NCBI GenBank assembly: GCA_018267355.1 | Contig: JAFDYP010000278.1 | Coordinates: 1-8,119 of the forward strand | Direction of reading: 5' to 3' | Length of the DNA: 8,119 nt | Source: Bacteroidota bacterium | GTDB lineage: Bacteria > Bacteroidota > Bacteroidia > Chitinophagales > LD1 | Translations under genes and position numbers: made by a program | Shown: in pieces, positions 1-6,538 of the stretch | How positions within the stretch are numbered: position 1 is the first letter of the stretch | How the letters are laid out: each line of letters opens with the position of its first letter | Notes under the pieces: generated by a model | The model's input: the letters and a program-made list of their open reading frames with translations, nothing else | What the model was told of the DNA's origin: nothing | Databases searched by the model: none

Positions 1-28
1 AATTGACTTTCTTCAGTTTGAACTTCAT
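1..28 (-). CDS. Possible start of a further minus-strand gene (partial)
   Basis: Eight bases after the stop codon of the DUF3109 gene, on the same strand, an ATG at 28-26 opens a frame that stays open to the window edge. Nine codons are visible and read MKFKLKKVN, a basic, lysine-rich start. The close spacing and shared strand would suit a co-transcribed second gene. Nothing about function can be said from nine residues, and a chance ATG is quite possible. The call is based only on position and the open frame. Confidence 0.3.
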
Positions 29-36
29 CTGTGTTT

Positions 37-606
37 TTATCGTTTTCGCATCTGTCCGTAATAGGCCTCCAGGATATTATAAAACTCCTCTCCGTATTTG
101 CGGAGCAGCGCATCTTTCACAAAACGGAAAACCGGCACTTTTAGTTTATTGCCGTTCTTGCAGGCTGCCTTGCAGATACTCCAGCGCTCATAGTTGACCG
201 CCTCAAATGACTTATATTCGGTGATACGGATAGGATAGAGGTGGCAGGATACAGGCTTTTTAAAGTCCACCTTACCCGCCAGGTATGCCTTCTCTATGCC
301 ACAGACTGCTATGCCGTTGTCATAGTTCACATAGGCACAGGGGCCATCTTTGATCAGCGGCGTCTTCCATTTCTCATCTTCCGCTTCCCATATGTATTTT
401 TTCTTTTCCAGCACCTCTATCCCCTCTGCTGTCAGATAGGGCTTTACTGCTTCATATATATCCTCGAGTACCTGCAGTTCATTTTGATCCAGCGGTGCGC
501 CGGTATCACCCTCCACGCAGCAGGCGCCCTTGCAGGCGTTGAGGTCGCACACGAAGTGCTCCTCCAGTATATCCTCGCTGACTATTTTATTGTCTATTGA
601 TAGCAC
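37..606 (-). CDS. DUF3109 family cysteine-cluster protein
   Basis: A 189-residue soluble protein that I recognise as a DUF3109 member, a family common in Bacteroidota whose biochemical role is not established. It has nine cysteines. The N-terminal cluster has the pattern C20-x4-C25-x3-CC (29-30), within ACKGACCVEGD. Further cysteines are C90 (GPCAY), C102 (VCGIE), C121 in the signature PVSCHLYPIR (118-127), and C145/C149 (SICKAAC). This arrangement suggests binding of a metal ion or Fe-S cluster, which is inference. There is no signal peptide or membrane segment. The start codon is GTG (606-604). It gives the usual N-terminus of the family (SIDNKIVSEDIL) and there is no better upstream start. 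A perfect -7 promoter element lies 32 bp upstream, inside the divergent TraB-like gene. The length is normal and the frame is intact. Confidence 0.9.
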   Translation of the reverse strand: MLSIDNKIVSEDILEEHFVCDLNACKGACCVEGDTGAPLDQNELQVLEDIYEAVKPYLTAEGIEVLEKKKYIWEAEDEKWKTPLIKDGPCAYVNYDNGIAVCGIEKAYLAGKVDFKKPVSCHLYPIRITEYKSFEAVNYERWSICKAACKNGNKLKVPVFRFVKDALLRKYGEEFYNILEAYYGQMRKR

Positions 607-625
607 TTATTTCTATTTTCGGTTT

Positions 626-1534
626 ATGGCCTTACCTCCAAAAGTACGGATATCCCCCCGCTCGTCCCAATCTGTGTTTTGCCTCATCGCGGCGTTGATT
701 GTGTCTTTTAGTGTATCAGCACAGTACCACGCCCTGTGCTGGCGCATCACGGGTAGCGGCCTGAAGCAGCCTTCCTATCTATACGGCACGATGCACGTAT
801 CAGACAAAAGGGTTTTTAATTTCGGAGAGAAGGTCATAAAGGCATTTGATGCGAGCAAGGCCTACGCCATGGAGCTGGACCCTGACAAGATGCTCAATCC
901 CGCCGTGGCTCTCTCGCTCATCATGAAGGATGGCAGCCGCATCAGCCAGATGCTACCTGATTCTGATTTTAGGTTTGCAGACTCAGTGGTCAAAGCCTCC
1001 ACAGGATTTAGCCTTGCACTATTTGATAAAGTAGAACCGGTGCTCGTCACTGCCTTGCTGGAGGAGGGTAGTATGGGCATGGCCACTAGTGATACGGCCA
1101 ATATGTCTGAAGAGATGGACCTTTACTTTTACCGGAAAGCTAAAAGCCAAAAGAAAAAGCAGATAGGCATCGAGACAGTAGATGAGCAGATAGCTGCCCT
1201 CCATACTCTCAGCTATCAGGAGCAGGCAGACCAGTTGAAAGATGCGATAGAGCAGATGCGCCATCCGGAAGGCGCCACCGATAAAGATCTGCTGAAATAC
1301 TATATCGATCAAGACCTGGACAGCCTGCTGTCTATGAGTGATGACGCAAAGATGCCTGACAAATTCTATAAGGCGCTGGTCACAGACCGCAATATCCGCA
1401 TGGCAGACCGTATAGCAGAGTTTGTAAAAAAACAGCCGACTTTTATCGCTATCGGTGCCCTGCACCTACCCGGCGAGGGTGGTGTGATAGAGCTACTGCG
1501 AAGGAAAGGCTATACAGTAGAGGAGTGGAAGTAA
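626..1534 (+). CDS. TraB/GumN family protein, exported
   Basis: A 302-residue protein of the TraB/PrgY/GumN family. Diagnostic parts are the N-terminal SYLYGTMHVSD block (50-60; GTMH at 54-57), the glutamate in AMELDPDK (E83), GIETVDEQIAAL (181-192), the RNIRMADRI block (256-263) and the C-terminal IGALHLPGEGGV block (276-287). The paired GxxH and GxxHxxG elements are thought to form a metal-dependent peptidase-like site in related proteins; activity here is not shown. A signal peptide is evident: basic residues K6, R8 and R12, a hydrophobic stretch at about 18-30, and a likely cleavage after SVSA (residue 32). An envelope or secreted location is therefore expected. The frame is open further left (to 530), but that part lies inside the DUF3109 gene and would bury the signal peptide, so ATG 626 is preferred. 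The alpha/beta hydrolase follows after 15 bp, probably in the same transcript. The best -7 candidate (TATTTTCG, 614-621, one mismatch) is only 4 bp before the ATG and would give a leaderless mRNA. Confidence 0.88.
   Translation: MALPPKVRISPRSSQSVFCLIAALIVSFSVSAQYHALCWRITGSGLKQPSYLYGTMHVSDKRVFNFGEKVIKAFDASKAYAMELDPDKMLNPAVALSLIMKDGSRISQMLPDSDFRFADSVVKASTGFSLALFDKVEPVLVTALLEEGSMGMATSDTANMSEEMDLYFYRKAKSQKKKQIGIETVDEQIAALHTLSYQEQADQLKDAIEQMRHPEGATDKDLLKYYIDQDLDSLLSMSDDAKMPDKFYKALVTDRNIRMADRIAEFVKKQPTFIAIGALHLPGEGGVIELLRRKGYTVEEWK
639..646 (-). promoter_or_regulatory. Bacteroidota-type -7 promoter element for the DUF3109 gene
   Basis: Read on the minus strand, the sequence is TACTTTTG, a full match to the Bacteroidota -7 consensus TAnnTTTG. 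A TTG at 668-670 (minus strand), 21 bp upstream, could serve as the -33 element. Transcription would start near 632-634 and leave a leader of about 27 nt before the GTG start. The element lies within codons 5-7 of the divergent TraB-like gene. The call rests on the consensus match and spacing only. Confidence 0.5.
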
Positions 1535-1549
1535 CTATTAAACCAGGAC

Positions 1550-2488
1550 ATGAAAACGAAACGCACCCTGCGCAGTAAAGTCTTACTGATTCTACTGACA
1601 GGCTTTATCCTGCTCAATGCACTTGCCGCGGCACACGCTTATAAGTTTACTCACTTCTCTCATAGTGGTGTGAAGACAAAGGATGCCCGAAAGCTCTCTT
1701 TCGCAGAAAAGCTCCAAACCGTCGTCTTCGGTATCAATCACCCGCGCCCGGTCAATACCGCCACGCCGGAGCAGCCATATGAGACAGCCTACATTCAGAG
1801 CAATGTAAAGCTGCAATGCTGGTATATTCACACCGATAGTTCTCGCGGTACAGTACTACTATTTCACGGATATAGCTCAGATAAATCCGGACTGCTCAAC
1901 CGCTCTGATGCATTTCTGCATATGGGATATGACGTCCTGCTGGTGGATTTCATGGGGTCAGGTGGATCGGAGGGCAATGAGACTACGATAGGCTACAAGG
2001 AGGCTCAGAATGTAAAGGACTGCTACGATTATGTAGCCGCTCGTGATAGGAGGCCGATCTACTTATTTGGCAATTCTATGGGCTCGGCAGCCGTGCTCAA
2101 GAGTATTTACGATTACCATTTGGAGCCGGCTGGGATCATTATAGAGTGTCCGTTCGGCTCGATGTATAAGACCACTTGCGCCCGATTCAGAGAGATGCAT
2201 GTCCCTTCTTTTCCGATGGCAGGGCTGTTGATGTTTTGGGGTGGTGTAGAGTGCGGTTTCTGGCCATTCAGTCACAATCCGCAGGATTACGCTTCAAGTG
2301 TAAATTGCCCGACACTACTCATGGCAGGCGGCCAGGACGACAAAGTAAGCAAGGAGGAAACAGACCTGATATATGCTCATCTCAAAGGATCTAAGAGGTT
2401 GGTGACTTTTCCTATGGCGCGGCATGAGGACTATTTCAAACAATATCAGGCGGACTGGATAAAAGATGTCTCCGGATTTCTCAACTGA
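1550..2488 (+). CDS. Alpha/beta hydrolase, exported or membrane-anchored
   Basis: A 312-residue serine hydrolase of the alpha/beta fold. The nucleophile elbow is GNSMG (174-178, Ser176). The oxyanion-loop motif is LFHGYSSDKSG (104-114). The acid is probably Asp263 in GGQDDKV (260-266), and the base His292 in ARHEDY. The layout resembles the BEM46/YqiK-like group of small peptidase or esterase-type hydrolases, but the substrate cannot be read from sequence. The N-terminus (KTKRTLRSK, then a hydrophobic run at about 11-29) looks like a signal peptide or single membrane anchor. There is an ANA-type cleavage possibility near AAAHA (26-30) and no lipobox cysteine. It lies 15 bp behind the TraB-like gene on the same strand, so the two exported proteins are probably co-expressed. 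Its stop is one base from the stop of the convergent GT-B-like gene, leaving no room for a separate terminator. Confidence 0.9.
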   Translation: MKTKRTLRSKVLLILLTGFILLNALAAAHAYKFTHFSHSGVKTKDARKLSFAEKLQTVVFGINHPRPVNTATPEQPYETAYIQSNVKLQCWYIHTDSSRGTVLLFHGYSSDKSGLLNRSDAFLHMGYDVLLVDFMGSGGSEGNETTIGYKEAQNVKDCYDYVAARDRRPIYLFGNSMGSAAVLKSIYDYHLEPAGIIIECPFGSMYKTTCARFREMHVPSFPMAGLLMFWGGVECGFWPFSHNPQDYASSVNCPTLLMAGGQDDKVSKEETDLIYAHLKGSKRLVTFPMARHEDYFKQYQADWIKDVSGFLN

Positions 2489-2489
2489 T

Positions 2490-3605
2490 TTAGGGTGTCG
2501 CCCACTCCAGGATCACCTCCGGCCTTTCCTCAGAGACTGCTATCGGCACGGGAGGTATCAGTGGTGTAAACTCAGGCATCACATCAGCCCTTGGCGTCTT
2601 GCGCTGAGTGAGATATTCCTTGCCGCAACCTTCAAACTCCATATAGCCCTTGCAGATCGCGGCGATATTTCTCGCGGAGATCCCGCCGTTTTGATCGGGC
2701 ATCAGCCTGTACAGCTCTGTCAGGTCAAAGTAGGAATGGACCTTTTTCCCTAAGCCGATACCGACATATACCAGCGTAGAGTATTGCGTGATCAGCTCCT
2801 GACAGTTGGCTACCATGTGCTCGGCATTGCCGGTGGTGTATATCTCTGCCTCAGGACCAGCCACCTGCATGATCTCCGATTTTGCGCGTTCTACCTCTTC
2901 ATTAGGATGCAGTTTGAAGATGATAGGCCGGCCAGCGGCTATTTCCATACAATTCTTTAGGAAGGCAATACGGTCATCTTCTCCCTTGCACTCGCGTATG
3001 TCTGAGGTCGCCACCATCACATAATCATGTTCCGGAAAATCATTCTGCTTTAGTGCCGCGATGTTGTCAAAATTGGGAATCCCTGTGACCGCTATCTTGC
3101 GCCGGTCGGTTCCCATGTTACTGTAAAAGTCTTTGTATCCTTCAGATGCCACACAGTAAATATCACAGATATCCGAGCTGCCATTCAGGGATGTCCCCAT
3201 GGCAAAATACCTGGGTATGACCCGTGACCAAAGTACAAACTTAGACCACCAGGTCACCCGGTCTACCATACCCTCCTGCACCCAGACCATCTTGGCATGG
3301 CGCAGCCGGCGAGGCACGATCAGGTCGGTGCAAAAGACGACCATATCGTATTCATTCTTTTCTGCCAGGTAGTCGCTTTGCAGGCCGTGCTTCGTGAGGT
3401 AAGCATCCGCATTTCTTTTGAATTGGCCGCCTAGTATGGTGAAGTCAATCCATCCCTTGCGCAGCGCCCAGCGCTCGTACCAGGTATCAGGCATGAACTG
3501 GCTAAACCAGCAGTCGTAGTCATCCTTCAGATACTCCGATATCTGGTGCATCTGGCTGGTCTGATTGGCAGAGCCGACTATGAAGAGTATTTTTTTCTTT
3601 CCCAT
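2490..3605 (-). CDS. GT-B-like protein resembling CDP-glycerol glycerophosphotransferase/capsule synthesis proteins
   Basis: A 371-residue soluble protein without signal peptide or membrane segment. It starts with a Rossmann-like strand and glycine turn (KKILFIVGSANQTSQ, 4-18). WVQEGMVD is at 108-115. VTGIPNFD (173-180) marks the region between the two halves. In the C-terminal half, FKLHPNE (230-236) followed by ITQYSTLVYVGIGLGKKV (272-289) matches the donor-site layout of GT-B proteins such as CDP-glycerol glycerophosphotransferases, where an HP motif precedes a D/QYS-T motif and a glycine-rich loop. The inferred role is transfer of a sugar or polyol phosphate in envelope polymer synthesis; donor and acceptor are unknown. 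The C-terminal ~35 residues are proline-rich and probably outside the fold. No other polysaccharide gene is in view, which is unusual for this kind of protein. The ATG at 3605 is well placed at the first strand. No clear -7 element was found upstream. I do not recognise a named gene. Confidence 0.7.
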   Translation of the reverse strand: MGKKKILFIVGSANQTSQMHQISEYLKDDYDCWFSQFMPDTWYERWALRKGWIDFTILGGQFKRNADAYLTKHGLQSDYLAEKNEYDMVVFCTDLIVPRRLRHAKMVWVQEGMVDRVTWWSKFVLWSRVIPRYFAMGTSLNGSSDICDIYCVASEGYKDFYSNMGTDRRKIAVTGIPNFDNIAALKQNDFPEHDYVMVATSDIRECKGEDDRIAFLKNCMEIAAGRPIIFKLHPNEEVERAKSEIMQVAGPEAEIYTTGNAEHMVANCQELITQYSTLVYVGIGLGKKVHSYFDLTELYRLMPDQNGGISARNIAAICKGYMEFEGCGKEYLTQRKTPRADVMPEFTPLIPPVPIAVSEERPEVILEWATP

Positions 3606-3763
3606 AGCTGTTTATCGGGTTGGTAAACAAATAGCGCACCGCAGCCATGGCCGTGGAGGGAATTGGTGTTTTGGTTATCTTTTAAGACGGGCTTTCATCG
3701 CGGAAATTTTACGTTTCAGGCGCTGTATATGCTTACTCGCAGTATAGCAGGTGACATCTACGG

Positions 3764-3783
3764 TGTTATCTCAGGAGACAACA
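3764..3783. promoter_or_regulatory. Imperfect 20-bp palindrome, possible operator
   Basis: The sequence TGTTATCTCAGGAGACAACA has two 9-bp arms around a 2-bp centre, with one mismatched pair (3768 against 3779). It lies in the divergent spacer between the GT-B-like gene and uvrB, about 80 bp upstream of the uvrB -7 element. Its size and symmetry are typical of a dimeric repressor site. It matches neither the E. coli nor the Bacillus LexA consensus. A chance palindrome of this quality in a 273-bp spacer is uncommon but not excluded. Confidence 0.3.
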
Positions 3784-3833
3784 ATTTCCCGACCGCGGAG
3801 TTATTTTTTCCTTTGAGGATAAGTAACCGCAGA

Positions 3834-3850
3834 CCTATCCGTCTGATAGG
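3834..3850. repeat. Short inverted repeat next to the uvrB promoter
   Basis: CCTATC (3834-3839) and GATAGG (3845-3850) are perfect reverse complements separated by 5 bp. The repeat ends 11 bp before the -7 element at 3862, so it covers the place where the -33 contact of RNA polymerase would fall, and no TTG/TTTG is present there. It could be a regulator site that replaces or blocks the -33 contact. Six-base arms are short enough to arise by chance. Confidence 0.25.
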
Positions 3851-3861
3851 GATTCATTCTT

Positions 3862-3869
3862 TATCTTTG
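3862..3869 (+). promoter_or_regulatory. Bacteroidota-type -7 promoter element for uvrB
   Basis: TATCTTTG is a full match to TAnnTTTG and ends 9 bp before the uvrB ATG at 3879. Transcription would start about 3-5 nt before the ATG, giving a nearly leaderless mRNA. No TTG or TTTG occurs 19-21 bp upstream. This element also argues against any start codon further upstream in the long open frame. Confidence 0.55.
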
Positions 3870-3878
3870 CAGGCTCCC

Positions 3879-5912
3879 ATGGAATTTAATATCACATCCA
3901 AGTATATACCTACCGGCGACCAACCAGAGGCTATCCGACAACTGGTGGAGGGCGTAAAGCGTGACGACAAGCATCAGGTGCTGCTCGGCGTGACCGGCTC
4001 GGGCAAGACATTTACCGTAGCCAATGTGATACAGGAGGTCAAGAAGCCGACGCTGATTCTGACGCATAATAAGACGCTGGTGTCCCAGCTCTACGGAGAG
4101 TTCAAACAGTTCTTTCCGGACAATGCGGTAGAGTACTTTGTCTCTTACTATGACTACTATCAGCCGGAGGCATATATCGTCAGCACTGACACCTTTATCG
4201 AGAAGGATCTCTCCATCAATGCGGAGATAGAAAAGCTGCGCCTCTCTACTACCTCTGCGCTGGCATCGGGCCGCCGCGATGTGATAGTAGTGGCATCTGT
4301 CTCCTGCATCTACGGCCTGGGTAATCCCGAACAATACCACGATAGCATCACCCGCATTCATACCGGACAGAATCTGAGCCGCAATGCATTTCTCTATCAG
4401 TTGGTAGAGTGCCTCTACTCACGCTCCGATGCGGAGCTGGCACGTGGTACTTTCCGCGTGAAAGGTGATACAGTAGAGATCGTGCTTCCTTATCTCGACT
4501 ATGCATACCGCGTGTCATTCTTTGGTGATGAGATAGAAGAGATACAATCTTTTGAACCATCATCAGGTCGTACACTCCAGACACATGGCAGCGTCGCCAT
4601 CTTCCCGGCCAATATGTATGTGACCTCTAAAGAACTAGTGAAGCACGCCATAGACCGCATACTTCTAGAACTGAATGCGCAGCTCGAATACTTCCGCAGC
4701 ATCGGCAAACACATCGAAGCTGCGCGACTGAAAGAGCGCGTAGAATTTGATGTAGAGATGATGCGGGAGCTGGGCTACTGCTCCGGTATAGAGAACTACT
4801 CCCGCTTCTTTGACCGCAGGGCGCCGGGCACGCGACCTTTCTGCTTGCTGGATTATTTCCCTGAGGATTTCCTTCTCGTGATAGATGAGAGCCACCAGAC
4901 CATCCCCCAGATAGGCGGTATGTATGGTGGTGACCGCGCACGCAAGATCAACCTCGTGGACTATGGCTTCCGCCTACCATCTGCTATGGATAACAGGCCG
5001 CTGAACTTCCAGGAGTTTGAGTCGCTGGTGCCGCAGGCGATCTTTGTGAGTGCGACACCGGGCGAGTATGAGCTGGAGAAAGTGCAGGGCGTGGTAGTAG
5101 AGCAGATCGTGCGCCCTACAGGCCTGCTGGACCCACCTATAGAGGTGCGCCCGAGCCTGAATCAGATAGACGACCTGATGGACGAGATAGACGAGCGCGT
5201 GAAGAAACAAGAGCGCGTGCTGGTGACCACCCTGACCAAGCGCATGGCAGAGGAGCTGGACAAATACCTCTCCCGCCTGCATGTCAAGTGCCGCTATATT
5301 CACTCTGAGGTCACCACGCTGGATCGTATAGAGATCATACGCGACCTGCGTCTGGGCAAATTTGACGTACTGATAGGTGTCAATCTCCTTCGTGAGGGAC
5401 TGGACCTGCCGGAAGTATCTCTGGTGGCTATACTGGATGCCGACAAAGAAGGCTTCCTGCGTAACAAGCGCTCCCTGATACAGACTGCCGGCCGCGCGGC
5501 GCGAAACTCTAACGGCCTCGTGATCATGTATGCGGATAAGATCACCGACTCTATGCAGCAGACCATAGACGAGACCAGCCGCCGCCGTGAGAAGCAGATG
5601 AAATACAATGCGGAGAATGACATCACTCCGACCACAGTCTTCAAGACGAAAGAGGAGATCATGAAGCAGACCTCTGTGCTTGAGATACGCAAGCCTGAGC
5701 CGCAGCCATACATAGAGCAGGAGGGTGAGTACAGCATGGTAGCGGAGCCAGTAGTAGCTCAGATGACTGCCGAGCAGCTGCACAAGGCGATAGATGATGC
5801 ACGTAAGCAAATGCTGCAGGCGGCGAAGGACACCGACTTCCTCACCGCCGCCAAGCTGCGCGATGAGATGCAGGCAATGCAGAAATTGCTGAAGGAGAAG
5901 TTTGGAGCTTAA
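3879..5912 (+). CDS. uvrB: UvrABC system protein B (excision-repair helicase subunit)
   Basis: A 677-residue UvrB of normal length and intact frame. In nucleotide excision repair it receives damaged DNA from UvrA, verifies the lesion by strand opening with ATP hydrolysis, and recruits UvrC for incision. Visible motifs: Walker A GVTGSGKT (37-44), the damage-probing beta-hairpin with YDYYQPEAY (91-99), Walker B-type IDESH (335-339) followed by [18 protein letters not shown] (391-398), the helicase motif [10 protein letters not shown] (535-542), and a C-terminal UVR domain (about 629-668) that pairs with UvrC or UvrA. The frame is open from 3663, but the family N-terminus [19 protein letters not shown] begins exactly at ATG 3879, right after a -7 element, so that start is chosen. 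uvrA and uvrC are not in view. The stop codon is 2 bp from the stop of the convergent toxin gene. Damage regulation is plausible, but no LexA box is recognisable. Confidence 0.98.
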   Translation: MEFNITSKYIPTGDQPEAIRQLVEGVKRDDKHQVLLGVTGSGKTFTVANVIQEVKKPTLILTHNKTLVSQLYGEFKQFFPDNAVEYFVSYYDYYQPEAYIVSTDTFIEKDLSINAEIEKLRLSTTSALASGRRDVIVVASVSCIYGLGNPEQYHDSITRIHTGQNLSRNAFLYQLVECLYSRSDAELARGTFRVKGDTVEIVLPYLDYAYRVSFFGDEIEEIQSFEPSSGRTLQTHGSVAIFPANMYVTSKELVKHAIDRILLELNAQLEYFRSIGKHIEAARLKERVEFDVEMMRELGYCSGIENYSRFFDRRAPGTRPFCLLDYFPEDFLLVIDESHQTIPQIGGMYGGDRARKINLVDYGFRLPSAMDNRPLNFQEFESLVPQAIFVSATPGEYELEKVQGVVVEQIVRPTGLLDPPIEVRPSLNQIDDLMDEIDERVKKQERVLVTTLTKRMAEELDKYLSRLHVKCRYIHSEVTTLDRIEIIRDLRLGKFDVLIGVNLLREGLDLPEVSLVAILDADKEGFLRNKRSLIQTAGRAARNSNGLVIMYADKITDSMQQTIDETSRRREKQMKYNAENDITPTTVFKTKEEIMKQTSVLEIRKPEPQPYIEQEGEYSMVAEPVVAQMTAEQLHKAIDDARKQMLQAAKDTDFLTAAKLRDEMQAMQKLLKEKFGA

Positions 5913-5914
5913 TC

Positions 5915-6265
5915 TTAATTAGATTTTTTGAGCGCTCTGATTTCTGAGGGCCTTCGTGATCCATGAACTACTCCAAGGACAAGTACCTTGCTTTTAATTA
6001 CTCGGTAAATAATGAGCCATTTATAACAAACGGCTTGACGATACATTTTCGCTTTTGTTGCCAGCAATGAACACTCTTTAAAAGCATAAGGATTTTGCTC
6101 TATGCGGTTGATTACTTCAAAGATCCGGTCAACTACTTTCTCTGCATTAATTGGTTGATGATTGACGAAAGCTATATACCCTGCTATCTCGTCAATATTT
6201 CTTATGGCTTGCTCAGAGAGCCTTACTTCGTAAGTTGGCGGAGTTTCCTTCTTTGGCTTTCCCAT
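5915..6265 (-). CDS. RelE/ParE superfamily toxin
   Basis: A 116-residue protein of the type II toxin superfamily RelE/ParE. The core begins at YEVRLSEQAIRNIDEI (12-27), continues with the helical pair VDRIFEVINRIEQNPYAF (45-62), and ends with strands IIYRV (85-89) and VLVLGVVHGSRRP (94-106). The HGSRRP element is typical of ParE/RelE C-termini. ParE members poison DNA gyrase and RelE members cut mRNA on the ribosome; the sequence alone does not decide which applies. The first 10 residues (MGKPKKETPP) precede the normal first strand and are encoded in the 43-bp overlap with the antitoxin gene. No later ATG exists before residue 74, so this start is used. Antitoxin-first order on the same strand supports translational coupling. 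The gene is more AT-rich than uvrB and carA, which suggests acquisition by transfer. Confidence 0.85.
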   Translation of the reverse strand: MGKPKKETPPTYEVRLSEQAIRNIDEIAGYIAFVNHQPINAEKVVDRIFEVINRIEQNPYAFKECSLLATKAKMYRQAVCYKWLIIYRVIKSKVLVLGVVHGSRRPSEIRALKKSN

Positions 6266-6501
6266 CGGTTCTTAGCTTCATCCAGAGAAACGGAATTACT
6301 TGATTCACTTTGCTTCACCCACTCTTTGAATTGTCTGATACTCATAGGATCGCCGGGCAGCGCTGGTGATAGGTTTTTACTATCCTGCACTTCATTTTTG
6401 GCAAAAGCAACTATCTCAATTTTCTTTCCAACATATTTCGCTGGAACCTTGAGTGAGACCGTCACTGTTTTGCTATCCGGAACCAATGTTTTGTGGATCA
6501 T
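6223..6501 (-). CDS. Antitoxin of the RelE/ParE-type pair
   Basis: A 92-residue protein directly upstream of, and overlapping, the toxin gene by 43 bp on the same strand. The N-terminal part (SLKVPAKYVGKKIEIVAFAK, about 16-35) resembles the short beta-stranded N-termini of Bacteroidota antitoxins of the 'VPxxYxGKxxEV' kind. The C-terminal part (SIRQFKEWVK at 54-63, and SLDEAKNRWESQRRKLRQL at 72-90) is charged and helical, as expected for a toxin-wrapping tail. In such pairs the antitoxin binds and neutralises the toxin and often represses its own promoter through the N-terminal part; both are inferred here. The ATG at 6501 fits a -7 element 16 bp upstream. It starts 37 bp after the carA stop, so read-through from carA could also contribute. 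Assignment rests mainly on context and the N-terminal pattern, since the family is weakly conserved. Confidence 0.78.
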   Translation of the reverse strand: MIHKTLVPDSKTVTVSLKVPAKYVGKKIEIVAFAKNEVQDSKNLSPALPGDPMSIRQFKEWVKQSESSNSVSLDEAKNRWESQRRKLRQLTK

Positions 6502-6517
6502 AAAAGCTCGTTTACCT

Positions 6518-6525
6518 CAAATCTA
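6518..6525 (-). promoter_or_regulatory. Bacteroidota-type -7 promoter element for the toxin-antitoxin pair
   Basis: On the minus strand the sequence is TAGATTTG, a full match to TAnnTTTG. It lies in the 37-bp gap after carA, 16 bp before the antitoxin ATG, and predicts a leader of about 11 nt. No good -33 TTG is found at 19-21 bp; the nearest (6540-6542) is 14 bp away. It suggests that the pair is expressed independently of carA. Confidence 0.45.
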
Positions 6526-6538
6526 AGGAAATCGGCTA

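Noticed and set aside
3..197. Plus-strand open frame at the left edge
   Set aside because: It overlaps the DUF3109 gene on the opposite strand, starts at a TTG and shows no domain.
530..625. In-frame extension of the TraB-like gene upstream of 626
   Set aside because: It lies inside the DUF3109 gene and would place about 32 residues before an evident signal peptide.
1019..1465. Minus-strand open frame of 148 codons inside the TraB-like gene
   Set aside because: It is a shadow frame; the plus strand carries family motifs and a signal peptide.
2470..2510. Search for a bidirectional terminator between the hydrolase and GT-B-like genes
   Set aside because: The stops are one base apart and no stable stem with a T run was seen around them.
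3663..3878. In-frame extension of uvrB upstream of 3879 (72 extra residues from a TTG)
   Set aside because: UvrB family proteins begin at [13 protein letters not shown] sequence, and a full-match -7 element lies at 3862-3869, inside the extension. The extension has no similarity to UvrB and is treated as spacer.
4974..5810. Long minus-strand open frame (278 codons) inside uvrB, and similar ones at 3861-4361 and 5300-5737
   Set aside because: They mirror uvrB codons on the opposite strand, have low-complexity Leu/Arg/Ser-rich translations, and show no domain or start signal. uvrB is certain in this stretch.
5911..5929. Possible rho-independent terminator for uvrB: AATCT, 5-base loop, AGATT, then a T run
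   Set aside because: The stem is five pairs with a single GC pair and starts within the stop codon, so it is probably too weak. The T run also encodes the lysine codons of the toxin tail.
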